Assembly (NCBI GenBank): GCA_017509065.1 | Contig: JAFWQM010000104.1 | Coordinates: forward strand, 1 to 13,773 | DNA: 13,773 nucleotides | Reading direction: 5' to 3' | DNA from: Clostridia bacterium | GTDB lineage: Bacteria; Bacillota_A; Clostridia; Christensenellales; Aristaeellaceae | In this document: one piece after another, positions 7,175 to 13,769 of the stretch | How positions within the stretch are numbered: the stretch's first letter is position 1 | Layout: the number at the start of each line of letters is the position of its first letter | Translations under genes and position numbers: made by a program | Notes under the pieces: model-generated | Databases searched by the model: none | What the model was told of the DNA's origin: nothing | Seen by the model: only the letters and a program-made list of their open reading frames with translations

Positions 7175-8917
7175 CTATTGCGCGGGTGTAAGCAGGGCGT
7201 CGTCGATCTTGCCCCAGGCGCCCGCGCCGGTGCCCTGGCACTTCACATAGACGCCGACAGTCACGTCGGCCCCGGCAGGATGGTAAAACCCGGAAATCAC
7301 GCCGGTATCCCAGTTTTTCCAGGAAGTGATCTTCATCGGCGCGGTCGCGGAGATTTCTCCGTTGATCTTCACGTAACAGTATGCTTCGTATTCCCCGGCG
7401 TCGCCGCCCATGATGGAAATGGAGAAAGTGAAGCTTCCTTCGGGCAAATCTAAGACCTGCTGCTCCAGGGTGAACTCCACGCTGTTTTCCTCGGCGCTCC
7501 AGAAATGAGCGTGCTTCGAGCCGGTCAGAGAATCCGCCGGCTTGTCCTCCACGAAAAGCTCTCTGGCGTGGCGCAGGTCCCGGAATGTCCAGCCTTCCCC
7601 GCCGTTCTCAAAGCTGGGGTCGATGATGTAATTGACCGGCGCTTCCGCTTCGGCGGCGGGTTCCGTTTCTTTCTGTTTCTCCGTTTCGGCTGCCGTGCCG
7701 TAACCGTCGCGCATGAGCCTGAACACCTTCAAAGATTCCAGGGCATGGCCGGAGGGGTCGAAGAACGCCTGATTGTCCACCGCGCTGCCGCCGTAGTACT
7801 GCCCCGCGTCCTTGGGGTCGTAGACGGCGGCATAGCTGGACGCCCAGCCGGAGCCGTATTTCTCCCACAGCGCGCTGTTTTCTTCGCGGGACGCGCCGCC
7901 CACCGTGATCCAGGCCCCTTCCCAGTACACCACGCCGATGCCGTTTTTCACGCGGTTCACGAGGGTGTCGGTAATGTCCCGCAGGCTGTTGATCTGGCCC
8001 TGGACGGAATAGGGATAATCCCTGAAATCGCTCTCGCCGCTGACGGTGTTGCCGGAATAATCGGTGTCCTCGCCGGTGTATGGCCAGGAGGTTTCCATCA
8101 CCATCACTTTTTTTCTGTAGGTGTCGGAGATTATATTGAGCGCGTTGGCCAGATTATCCAGCGTGCCGTGCCAGAAGGGATAATACGAAGTGGCGAACAC
8201 GTCGTAATCCACCCCCTGAACCCGCTGCGCGTACCAAACGAAGTTCGCCGTGTTCTGCGGGTCGGTAAAGTGGAGGGCGATCAGCGCGTCCGGGCAGATT
8301 TTCCGCACGGCTTTTGCCCCCGCTTGCATGAGCCGCGTGATGCTGTCCCAGTCAGATTCCCCGCACAGACCAGTCGTGGTTTCGTTGCCGATCTGCACCA
8401 TCGCAACGTCCGCACCCGCGTCCCGGAGCTTCTCAAGGCTGTCTTTAGTATACTTGTATACCGCATCTGCCTTTTCTTTGGCGTTCATGCCTTTCCAGGC
8501 CAGCGGAACCATCTGCTTGCCGGGGTCGGCCCAGAAATCGGAGTAGTGGAAGTCCACGATCAGCCTGAGGCCGTACTTCGCGGCGCGCTTGCCGATGAGC
8601 ACGGCGTTTTCGATATCGCAGTTCCCGCCGCCGTAGCCCCGGCCCTGGGCGTCAAAGGGATGGTTCCACACCCGCACGCGGATGTGCGTGACGCCGCTGT
8701 CCGCTAGAATTTTGAACAGATCCTGTTCGCTGCCGTCGAAATCATAGTATCTGACGCCGCTGTTTTCCTCGGCGATCACGCTGGAAACGTCCATGCCGAA
8801 GATGAAACCGTCCGGCAGGCTGTCCACCCGCTTTACATAGATATCCGGTTCAGCCGTCACCGCGGCGGGCTGCAGCAGGAGCAAAACCGCCAGCAGGGCA
8901 ATCCATTTCTTGTTCAT
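7175..8917 (-). CDS. Secreted GH53 endo-beta-1,4-galactanase with C-terminal carbohydrate-binding-like domain
   Basis: This 580-residue exported enzyme is predicted to cleave beta-1,4-galactan, the side chain of pectin. A signal peptide covers about residues 1-22 (ending AVTA). The GH53 barrel spans about 36-405 with GMDVSS (41-46), THIRVRVWNHP (77-87), VDFHYSDFWADPGKQ (121-135), the acid/base E179 in QIGNE and the nucleophile E275 in METSWPY. The linker 408-427 is Glu/Ala-rich. The last 150 residues (DPSFENGGEGW to GAWGKIDDALL) resemble a beta-sandwich binding module such as the CBM61 type found on other GH53 enzymes; that family assignment is tentative. I chose ATG at 8917 because AAGGAGG stands just upstream; a start at 8935 would lie on the upstream stop codon and lacks this spacing. 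It is the last gene of its operon, followed by a strong terminator. No lipobox or sortase motif was seen. Confidence 0.92.
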   Translation of the reverse strand: MNKKWIALLAVLLLLQPAAVTAEPDIYVKRVDSLPDGFIFGMDVSSVIAEENSGVRYYDFDGSEQDLFKILADSGVTHIRVRVWNHPFDAQGRGYGGGNCDIENAVLIGKRAAKYGLRLIVDFHYSDFWADPGKQMVPLAWKGMNAKEKADAVYKYTKDSLEKLRDAGADVAMVQIGNETTTGLCGESDWDSITRLMQAGAKAVRKICPDALIALHFTDPQNTANFVWYAQRVQGVDYDVFATSYYPFWHGTLDNLANALNIISDTYRKKVMVMETSWPYTGEDTDYSGNTVSGESDFRDYPYSVQGQINSLRDITDTLVNRVKNGIGVVYWEGAWITVGGASREENSALWEKYGSGWASSYAAVYDPKDAGQYYGGSAVDNQAFFDPSGHALESLKVFRLMRDGYGTAAETEKQKETEPAAEAEAPVNYIIDPSFENGGEGWTFRDLRHARELFVEDKPADSLTGSKHAHFWSAEENSVEFTLEQQVLDLPEGSFTFSISIMGGDAGEYEAYCYVKINGEISATAPMKITSWKNWDTGVISGFYHPAGADVTVGVYVKCQGTGAGAWGKIDDALLTPAQ

Positions 8918-8931
8918 GGAAATCCTCCTTT

Positions 8932-9501
8932 TCATCGCATGCTCAGAAGCAGCTTCGCCGCGTCCACGGCCGCGCTGTCCACGGCGTCTGTCCGGGCCGG
9001 ATTGTGCAGGGACCGATTGCCGAAGCAGAGATAATAGCTTTCCTCCGGTTCGCCCGGCGGCTGATAGTCAATGAAGCCGGAAGCGGTGCCGCCGTGGGCT
9101 TCCGCATCATATATGAGAATGCCCCAGGCTTCGCCTTCCCGGATATATTCCTGCCCGCTTTCCCGCATTGCTTCCGGCAGCGGCGTGAGCCAGTCGCCGT
9201 AGGTTTCCATGTGATCAGCCCGGATGATGAACAGGTCGGCGGCTTTCAGCTGCTCCCCGTCCAGCATGGCGTAGGTGAAGGGTCGCACCTTTGCCATTTT
9301 GATGTTCCCGCCCAGGTGTTCTTCCAATCGAACCGCCAGCGTTGTGGCGTCGGTCACCTGCGTGTCGATGAACAGGGTCAGCTTGTGGGCCGGATCAGTG
9401 TCGGTGATGCGGGTGAACACAAAGCCCCACACCAGCACGGACAGCATGAGCCATATCACCAATGCGGGGAGAAGCGAAAAGAACCGTCTGATCTTACTCA
9501 T
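8932..9501 (-). CDS. Membrane-anchored protein of unknown function
   Basis: I do not recognise this 189-residue protein. It has one N-terminal membrane segment (about residues 10-30) after a short basic start, which should place the rest outside the cell. The outer part reads TLFIDTQVTDATTLAVRLEE and later ADLFIIRADHMETYGDWLTPLP, a pattern reminiscent of one lobe of a periplasmic-binding-protein fold, although it is too short to be a complete one. The start at 9501 has GAGGTG four bases upstream and overlaps the end of the previous gene by eight bases. The galactanase starts 14 bp after its stop. The tight spacing implies a shared job with the neighbouring membrane protein and possibly with galactan use. 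Confidence 0.75.
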   Translation of the reverse strand: MSKIRRFFSLLPALVIWLMLSVLVWGFVFTRITDTDPAHKLTLFIDTQVTDATTLAVRLEEHLGGNIKMAKVRPFTYAMLDGEQLKAADLFIIRADHMETYGDWLTPLPEAMRESGQEYIREGEAWGILIYDAEAHGGTASGFIDYQPPGEPEESYYLCFGNRSLHNPARTDAVDSAAVDAAKLLLSMR

Positions 9502-9979
9502 GAAGCACCTCGATCGCCGTGATGAACTTTCGCACAGCCAGGACGCGCGAGGTGGTAACGAAGGCCGGCAGGCAGCCGGCCCGCTTTGCGTCGATGTTCA
9601 GCATCACGGTATCCGCTCCGCTGAGCAGCTCCACCCTGCGCACGGTGATGCCGTGCGGGATTTTGAACGCGCCGGGAACAGGACGCAGGATGCCCTCATA
9701 CATTTCCGGGGTATCGTTCAGCATGCTGGAGATATGGCGCAGCTCCGCCAGCGCGGGGAGGTAGACCATCTGCCGCAGCAGAATGAATACCCAGCCCGAT
9801 ACGGTCGCAAGAGCGATGATGAGAAACAGCATTTGCTTTGCGTTGGCAGTGCGCACAAAAAAGCATAACACCGCGCAGGCGATCCAGCCCAGCGCCAGAG
9901 CGCCCCAGGACACCGCGCCGCTCCATCTCGCGCGGAAACGCTGCTTTTTCATTTCTTCCGGAGTATATAAAACGATCAT
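9494..9979 (-). CDS. Small membrane protein of unknown function with two membrane segments
   Basis: I do not recognise this 161-residue protein. A basic N-terminal stretch (KKQRFRARW, 11-19) is followed by two hydrophobic segments (about 22-42 and 48-68) and a soluble C-terminal part of about 90 residues (GITVRRVELLSGADTVMLNID), probably in the cytoplasm. The start at 9979 has AAAGG upstream. The stop overlaps the start of the next membrane-anchored gene by eight bases, so the two are very likely made together and may form a complex. It lies 36 bp after the esterase gene. No enzyme motif is visible. Confidence 0.75.
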   Translation of the reverse strand: MIVLYTPEEMKKQRFRARWSGAVSWGALALGWIACAVLCFFVRTANAKQMLFLIIALATVSGWVFILLRQMVYLPALAELRHISSMLNDTPEMYEGILRPVPGAFKIPHGITVRRVELLSGADTVMLNIDAKRAGCLPAFVTTSRVLAVRKFITAIEVLHE

Positions 9980-10015
9980 GGTTCCAACCTTTCAGAACAG
10001 AAACTTTTCATTGCT

Positions 10016-10783
10016 TTACAGAGGCCGCGTGAGCGCCGGGGGCAGGGCGTTGTAAAGATAGCGGAAGATTGTTTCGTAATCGTGCACGCCGCCCGGCAGC
10101 ACGTCGTAATCCACGTGGCCTTTGAAAACGTCGGGATACTTTTCCATTGCTTTCATCTGCGGGTCGAGGTTCGGATAAGCGATGTCCTTGTCGCCTGTGA
10201 TTGCGTGGATATAGAAGGGCAGCGCCTGTTCGCGCGCGGTTTCGGCCAGCCACGCCGCCGTTTCCTCGGAATGATCTCCGCCGCCTTTTTCGCCGAAAGC
10301 CCAGCAGTCGCCGCTGAGGGGAAGGAAGGAGGAGAACAGGTCAAGGGCCTGCAGGAAAGCGTACCACGTCGTCACGCCGCCCATGGAAAAGCCGCTGATG
10401 AGCCGTTCATTCCGCGTAAACGTTTTGCCGGTGCGCCCCTCTGCCAGCGGGATGATCTCGCTGCGGAGCTCGGAACAGAACTTTTTAACGGCCCGGCCGG
10501 AGGAGGGGGGCGTTTTATCCGTTTCGTCCGGGTCGTAGAAGCAGGGGGAAACCATGTAAATGGGCTCCATCACGCCGTCGGCGATCATATAGTCGATCAT
10601 ATTGAGGAACCGCGGGCAGAAGAAGGAATGCTGGTTTCCGCCGCCGCCGTGGATCAGGTACAGGATGCGCGACGCGGGAAGCGCGGGCGTGTAAAGCAAG
10701 ACGAATTTCTTTCCGTAGGGCAGGGAAACCACTTCGCCGGGGTTGGCGCAGGGGGTGAGGTATGTTTCAGGGATCGTTTTCAT
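10016..10783 (-). CDS. Alpha/beta-hydrolase esterase (esterase D / CE1-like)
   Basis: This 255-residue protein has the features of carbohydrate esterases of the putative-esterase/CE1 type. They are the oxyanion loop LIHGGGGNQHSF (43-54), the nucleophile elbow GFSMGG with S133, an acid in TGDKD (D198 or D200) and the catalytic H234 in GGVHDYE. Relatives remove acyl groups (feruloyl, acetyl) from plant sugars or hydrolyse formylglutathione. No signal peptide is present, so it acts in the cytoplasm, perhaps on imported oligosaccharides. I chose ATG at 10783 because AAAGGAG lies eight bases upstream; a start at 10801 would add six residues. It lies 29 bp after the methyltransferase gene and 36 bp before the membrane-protein pair, in one apparent operon that ends with the galactanase. 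The esterase fold is well supported; the substrate is inferred. Confidence 0.85.
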   Translation of the reverse strand: MKTIPETYLTPCANPGEVVSLPYGKKFVLLYTPALPASRILYLIHGGGGNQHSFFCPRFLNMIDYMIADGVMEPIYMVSPCFYDPDETDKTPPSSGRAVKKFCSELRSEIIPLAEGRTGKTFTRNERLISGFSMGGVTTWYAFLQALDLFSSFLPLSGDCWAFGEKGGGDHSEETAAWLAETAREQALPFYIHAITGDKDIAYPNLDPQMKAMEKYPDVFKGHVDYDVLPGGVHDYETIFRYLYNALPPALTRPL

Positions 10784-10812
10784 GGCCGTAACTCCTTTCA
10801 TCTTTTGCGCTG

Positions 10813-11916
10813 TCAGTTGAAAATCATGAATTCACATTCCAGGCGTCCGTTGTACAGCCGCCGCTTTTGCGCGGCGCGTTTTCCGTAGCAGCGCTCGAAG
10901 CCGGTATGCGCGGTGATGACGCCCATGCGGCTGCCGGGATGGCGGTCGGATAAAGCTCGCAGATCGCGGTACAGGGCCTCGCACTTCTTTTTATCGCTGA
11001 GGCGTTCGCCGTAAGGCGGGTTCAGCAGGAACAGGGGCGGGGCTGCTTCCAATTTCAGCTCCTTCAAATCCTTCTGCATCACGGTGATTTTTCCCGCCAG
11101 CCCGGCCTGTTTGATGTGGCGTTTGCACAGGGCCAGGGCTTCCGGGTCGATGTCGCTGCCACCGATCATACCGATTTTCGCTGGGTCGAATCGCGCTTCC
11201 GCGTCCCTCCTGATCTCTTCCATTTTCTTTTTCGGGAAACCGGGCCAGGCTTCGCAGGCAAAGCTTCGCGTCAGCCCCGGCGCGCGGTTGGAACGCAAAT
11301 ACGCAGCTTCAACCAGCAGCGTGCCCGTGCCGCAGCAGGGATCCCACAGCGGCATTCCTTTTTCCCAGGGAGAGAGCATCGCCAGCGCCGCGGCCAAGGT
11401 TTCGCGCAGCGGCGCTTCGCCGTTCCAGGTGCGGTAGCCTCGGCGGTTCAGGGCTGTGCCGCTGGTGTCGACCGTCAAGCGGGCGATATCTCCGTGGATG
11501 GCCACGTCGATGGGGTATTCCGGCCCGTCTTCCGGGAACCATTGAACCTTATAATGCCGTTTCAGCCGCTCCACAATGGCCTTTTTCGTGATGGCCTGGC
11601 AGTCCCGCACGCTCATCAGCTGGCTCCGGGCGCACTTGCCGCTCACCGGAAAACGGGCGTTCTTCGGCAGATAATCCTCCCAGGGAAGGCTCAGCGCGAA
11701 CTGAAACAGGTCCTCGAAGCTGAGCGTCTTTTCTTCGCCCGCGATCATAAGCACCCGGTCCGCCGTCCGCAGCCACAGATTGGCCCGGAACACATCCTCC
11801 GGCGAAGCGCTGAATCTGGCTCCGCCCGCTTCCGCTTTCGCTTCCAGCCCCAGATGATTCAGCTCCCGCCGCACGAGCCCTTCCAGCCCGAACGACGCAG
11901 TGGCCATGTATTCCAT
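10813..11916 (-). CDS. THUMP-domain class I SAM-dependent RNA methyltransferase (RlmL N-terminal half / YpsC-like)
   Basis: This 367-residue protein is predicted to methylate guanine N2 in RNA, most likely 23S rRNA, in the manner of the N-terminal half of E. coli RlmL and B. subtilis YpsC. A THUMP RNA-binding domain covers about residues 1-155. The Rossmann methyltransferase domain has the SAM-binding motif DPCCGTGTLLVEAA (192-205), the acidic motif GSDIDPEAL (253-261) and the catalytic NPPYG (299-303). Its length fits the single-domain Firmicutes form. The start at 11916 has GGGAGGGG five bases upstream, and a promoter with an extended -10 box lies at 11950-11979. No promoter or terminator is visible in the 29 bp before the esterase, so it seems to head the galactanase operon, which is functionally odd. 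The exact target base is not provable from sequence. Confidence 0.9.
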   Translation of the reverse strand: MEYMATASFGLEGLVRRELNHLGLEAKAEAGGARFSASPEDVFRANLWLRTADRVLMIAGEEKTLSFEDLFQFALSLPWEDYLPKNARFPVSGKCARSQLMSVRDCQAITKKAIVERLKRHYKVQWFPEDGPEYPIDVAIHGDIARLTVDTSGTALNRRGYRTWNGEAPLRETLAAALAMLSPWEKGMPLWDPCCGTGTLLVEAAYLRSNRAPGLTRSFACEAWPGFPKKKMEEIRRDAEARFDPAKIGMIGGSDIDPEALALCKRHIKQAGLAGKITVMQKDLKELKLEAAPPLFLLNPPYGERLSDKKKCEALYRDLRALSDRHPGSRMGVITAHTGFERCYGKRAAQKRRLYNGRLECEFMIFN

Positions 11917-11949
11917 GCGAACCCCTCCCGGCGCAGTTATCTAAATGGA

Positions 11950-11979
11950 AGTATACCACAGAAACGGGGCGGTTGAAAA
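11950..11979 (-). promoter_or_regulatory. Promoter of the methyltransferase-galactanase unit
   Basis: On the minus strand TGGTATACT gives an extended -10 box (TATACT, 11955-11950). A weak -35 box TTTTCA (11979-11974) is 18 bp upstream. It lies about 34 bp before the start codon and faces away from the plus-strand promoter at 12003-12031. Confidence 0.6.
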
Positions 11980-12002
11980 GAAGAAAATCAAAACGGCGGC
12001 TA

Positions 12003-12031
12003 TTGCTTTTCAGGAGAAAAGATGGTATAAT
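12003..12031 (+). promoter_or_regulatory. Promoter of the solute-binding protein gene
   Basis: TTGCTT (12003-12008), 17 bp, then TATAAT (12026-12031) preceded by TGG, which makes an extended -10 box. The leader of about 90 nt holds a small bulged hairpin (CGCGC TTTG GCGCG, within 12068-12089) but no recognised riboswitch. AAGGAGG precedes the start codon by seven bases. Confidence 0.75.
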
Positions 12032-12126
12032 CCGGTTAGTCCAATTCCATAAACCCCATTTTTGTACCTTCACGCGCTTTGGCGCGAAGAAGATAGACCG
12101 TATCATTTTATTAAGGAGGCATTCCC

Positions 12127-13269
12127 ATGAAAAAAATCCTGTGCGTTGTTCTGGCGCTGACCATGCTGCTGTGCGCCCTGCCCGCGCTGGCCGATGTGGC
12201 CGCGGACGTAGCCGCCGGCGAAGCGCTTACCCATGACGAACTGGTTGAAAAGGCCAAGGCTGAGACCGGCACCTTCGTTGTCTACGGCAACACCAGCCGC
12301 ATCACCACCGCTGCCGAGGAATTCGCGGCGCTGTATGACATTCCTTTTGAATCCAACAACCTCAAAGACCAGGAGATCTACACCAAGCTGCGCAGCGAGA
12401 CCGGCAACGGTGCGGCGGACATGGTCATGATCCAGGACGGCGCGCAGCTGACCGACGCCATCGACGAGGGCCTGGTGATCAACTTCGTGCCCGCAGCCGT
12501 GAAGGACGTGCTGGACGAAGCCGACCAGCAGCCCGCTCTGGTGCACCAGTACATCAACAAGCTGTTCATCTATAACAACCTGGGCGACAGCGTGCCCGCC
12601 ATCAAGAATGTGTGGGAGCTGACCGCCCCCGAAATGAAGGGCAACGTGATCTTTAAGAACCCCGAAAGCGAAAAGGTCAACATGAACTTCCTGGTGATGT
12701 GCACCAAGGACGAATGGGCCGACAAGCTGGCCGATGCCTACAAAGCCTGGAAGGGCGAGGACATCGACCTGGGTGAATACAAGAACGCTGGCTACAAGTG
12801 GGTGGCCGAGTTCCTGGATAACGTGACCTTCGGCAAGTCCGACACCTCCATCGCCGAAGAAGTGAGCCAGGAGACCGCCGCGGGCAAGATCGGCCTCTTC
12901 GTGCTGAGCAAGCTGCGCTCCTCCTCCGTGCTCACCGATAACCTGACCGTGGCGCAGTACGACGCCTCCGCCAACGGCTACGCCATCGAACCCTTCGCCG
13001 GCTTCATGTATCCCATGTACACCATGGTGAACACCAAGGCGACCCGGCCCTACACCGCCATGCTGTTCATCGAATACCTGATGACCCAGGAAGGTTTCAA
13101 GCCCTGGGGCAAGAGCATTGGCGCTTACTCCCCCAACCCCGCCATCACCGTCAATGACGGCGACCTGACCATCGACGTATGGAAGGGCACGCTGGTGATG
13201 GAGGACGCGGACTATATCCTGGAGAGCTTTGAAGTGGAAGACTTCATCCTGCAGCACTGCCAGAAATAA
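12127..13269 (+). CDS. Extracellular solute-binding protein of an ABC importer (type 2, AfuA/FbpA-like)
   Basis: This 380-residue exported protein should capture a solute for an ABC importer. A signal peptide ends after LCALPALA (about residue 22). The cysteine inside it does not sit in a proper lipobox, so membrane anchoring through a lipid is doubtful. The mature part follows the COG1840-type order: FVVYGNTSRITTAAEEF near the start, the hinge-region pattern NVWELTAPEMKGNVIF, and PYTAMLFIEYLMTQEGFKPW near the end. Members bind ferric iron, sugar phosphates, polyamines or phosphonates, and the residues here do not let me choose. It starts at 12127 after AAGGAGG and has its own promoter. No permease or ATPase gene is present within the window; only hairpins and a terminator follow. 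It is therefore either an orphan binding protein or the first gene of a unit whose transporter lies beyond 13773. Confidence 0.88.
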   Translation: MKKILCVVLALTMLLCALPALADVAADVAAGEALTHDELVEKAKAETGTFVVYGNTSRITTAAEEFAALYDIPFESNNLKDQEIYTKLRSETGNGAADMVMIQDGAQLTDAIDEGLVINFVPAAVKDVLDEADQQPALVHQYINKLFIYNNLGDSVPAIKNVWELTAPEMKGNVIFKNPESEKVNMNFLVMCTKDEWADKLADAYKAWKGEDIDLGEYKNAGYKWVAEFLDNVTFGKSDTSIAEEVSQETAAGKIGLFVLSKLRSSSVLTDNLTVAQYDASANGYAIEPFAGFMYPMYTMVNTKATRPYTAMLFIEYLMTQEGFKPWGKSIGAYSPNPAITVNDGDLTIDVWKGTLVMEDADYILESFEVEDFILQHCQK

Positions 13270-13328
13270 CGTGGTGTCTCCGACACCACGCGAATGAAAG
13301 GCCAATGAATTGTCCTTTCATTCGATCC

Positions 13329-13389
13329 ATCAATTTGCTGTAAAATGGCATTTCCTCCGGAAACGCTCATTTTATGGCCGCAAATTGAT
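13329..13389 (+). repeat. Long nested hairpin (about 25 bp of stem)
   Basis: ATCAATTTGC (13329-13338) pairs with GCAAATTGAT (13380-13389). Inside, TAAAATG (13341-13347) pairs with CATTTTA (13368-13374), and GCATTTCC pairs with GGAAACGC with one mismatch around the loop TCC (13356-13358). The successive arms form one 61-base stem with small internal loops. It lacks a T run, so it is not a typical terminator. Confidence 0.8.
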
Positions 13390-13569
13390 AGCGGAAGCAA
13401 CCTGCGGTTGCTTGCCCAGGGCCTTCCGGCCCGCCCTACGCTGAAAACCAGCCCAAGGGCAGGTTTTCCGGGCGCTGCGGGCCCCGGCGACGTACATGCC
13501 GCCGCCTGCGGATTATTGATGAAGGGGTTTGCGAACCCCTTCATACTTCCCCGGGATTCAATGATCTGC

Positions 13570-13611
13570 CCGGCGGGACGGTTTTGCCCGTCCCGCCGGT
13601 TTTGTGTTTTG
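13570..13611 (+). terminator. Strong intrinsic terminator
   Basis: CCGGCGGGACGG (13570-13581) pairs perfectly with CCGTCCCGCCGG (13588-13599) around the loop TTTTGC, followed by TTTTGTGTTTT. It is the only hairpin of the array with a clear T-rich tail and probably ends the solute-binding protein transcript. Confidence 0.88.
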
Positions 13612-13635
13612 CGCAGGAGTGTTCATTTGATATTA

Positions 13636-13719
13636 TTATTGCTCGCCCAATTGAATCGTGAATTCAGATGCGGGATGAGAAATCGTTCCAGACAAGGAAC
13701 GAAACCGCAGGAATACTGG
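13636..13719 (+). repeat. Right copy of the 84-bp dispersed repeat (perfect inverted match to 57-140)
   Basis: It is identical to the reverse complement of 57-140 over all 84 bases, and unlike it on both sides. Like the left copy it lies after a transcription unit that runs outward, in the same orientation relative to that unit. It holds the TGCGG ... CCGCA / TCGTTCC ... GGAACGA stem-loop pattern (within about 13668-13709). Confidence 0.92.
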
Positions 13720-13769
13720 GGCCGAAGCGCTCGAAAAACAATCCGGTGGATTGTTTTTAGCGGAGGCCG
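13720..13769 (+). repeat. Palindromic element directly after the right repeat copy
   Basis: AAAAACAATCC (13734-13744) pairs perfectly with GGATTGTTTTT (13748-13758) around the loop GGT. CGCT / AGCG and GGCC / GGCC further out can extend the stem. With A-rich and T-rich flanking arms it could act as a terminator in both directions. It replaces the sequence that follows the left repeat copy, so it is probably a separate small palindromic repeat. Confidence 0.65.

Larger units (their letters stand above)
13270..13611 (+). other. Array of consecutive hairpins after the solute-binding protein gene
   Basis: Eight perfect or nearly perfect inverted repeats follow one another here: 13270-13290 (CGTGGTGTC, loop TCC), 13291-13324 (CGAATGAAAGG arms), 13329-13389, 13395-13413 (AAGCAACC, loop TGC), 13419-13432 (GGGCC, loop TTCC), 13443-13468 (GAAAACC A GCCC arms), 13519-13544 (ATGAAGGGGTT, loop TGCG) and 13570-13599. 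They cover about 230 of 330 bases. Base composition swings sharply between blocks. The first hairpin starts directly after the stop codon. No gene with a plausible start was found. The array could protect the upstream mRNA end, be a cluster of inserted palindromic repeats, or be part of a structured RNA. Confidence 0.75.

Noticed and set aside
12103..13305. 400-codon minus-strand open frame opposite the solute-binding protein gene
   Set aside because: It is an antisense shadow; the plus strand has promoter, ribosome binding site, signal peptide and family motifs.
13212..13544. 110-codon minus-strand open frame across the hairpin array
   Set aside because: Its sequence is produced by inverted repeats and the antisense of the solute-binding protein gene; there is no domain and no good start site.
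13270..13611. CRISPR array
   Set aside because: The hairpins differ in sequence and length; there are no identical direct repeats with regular spacers and no cas genes.
13660..13712. Hammerhead-ribozyme-like core (GATGAG ... CGAAA) in the 84-bp repeat
   Set aside because: The needed CTGATGA is absent (GGGATGA instead), six extra bases separate it from stem II, and no matching stem III with a cleavage site is found.
57..13719. A 13.6 kb transposon with 84-bp terminal inverted repeats
   Set aside because: No transposase, integrase or target-site duplication can be seen, and the enclosed genes are ordinary chromosomal operons. A dispersed repeat is simpler.
13669..13761. Short open frame starting at ATGCGGGATGAG in the repeat (about 30 codons in the right copy)
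   Set aside because: It has no ribosome binding site, the shared part is only 17 codons and the two copies continue into unrelated tails, so coding is unlikely.
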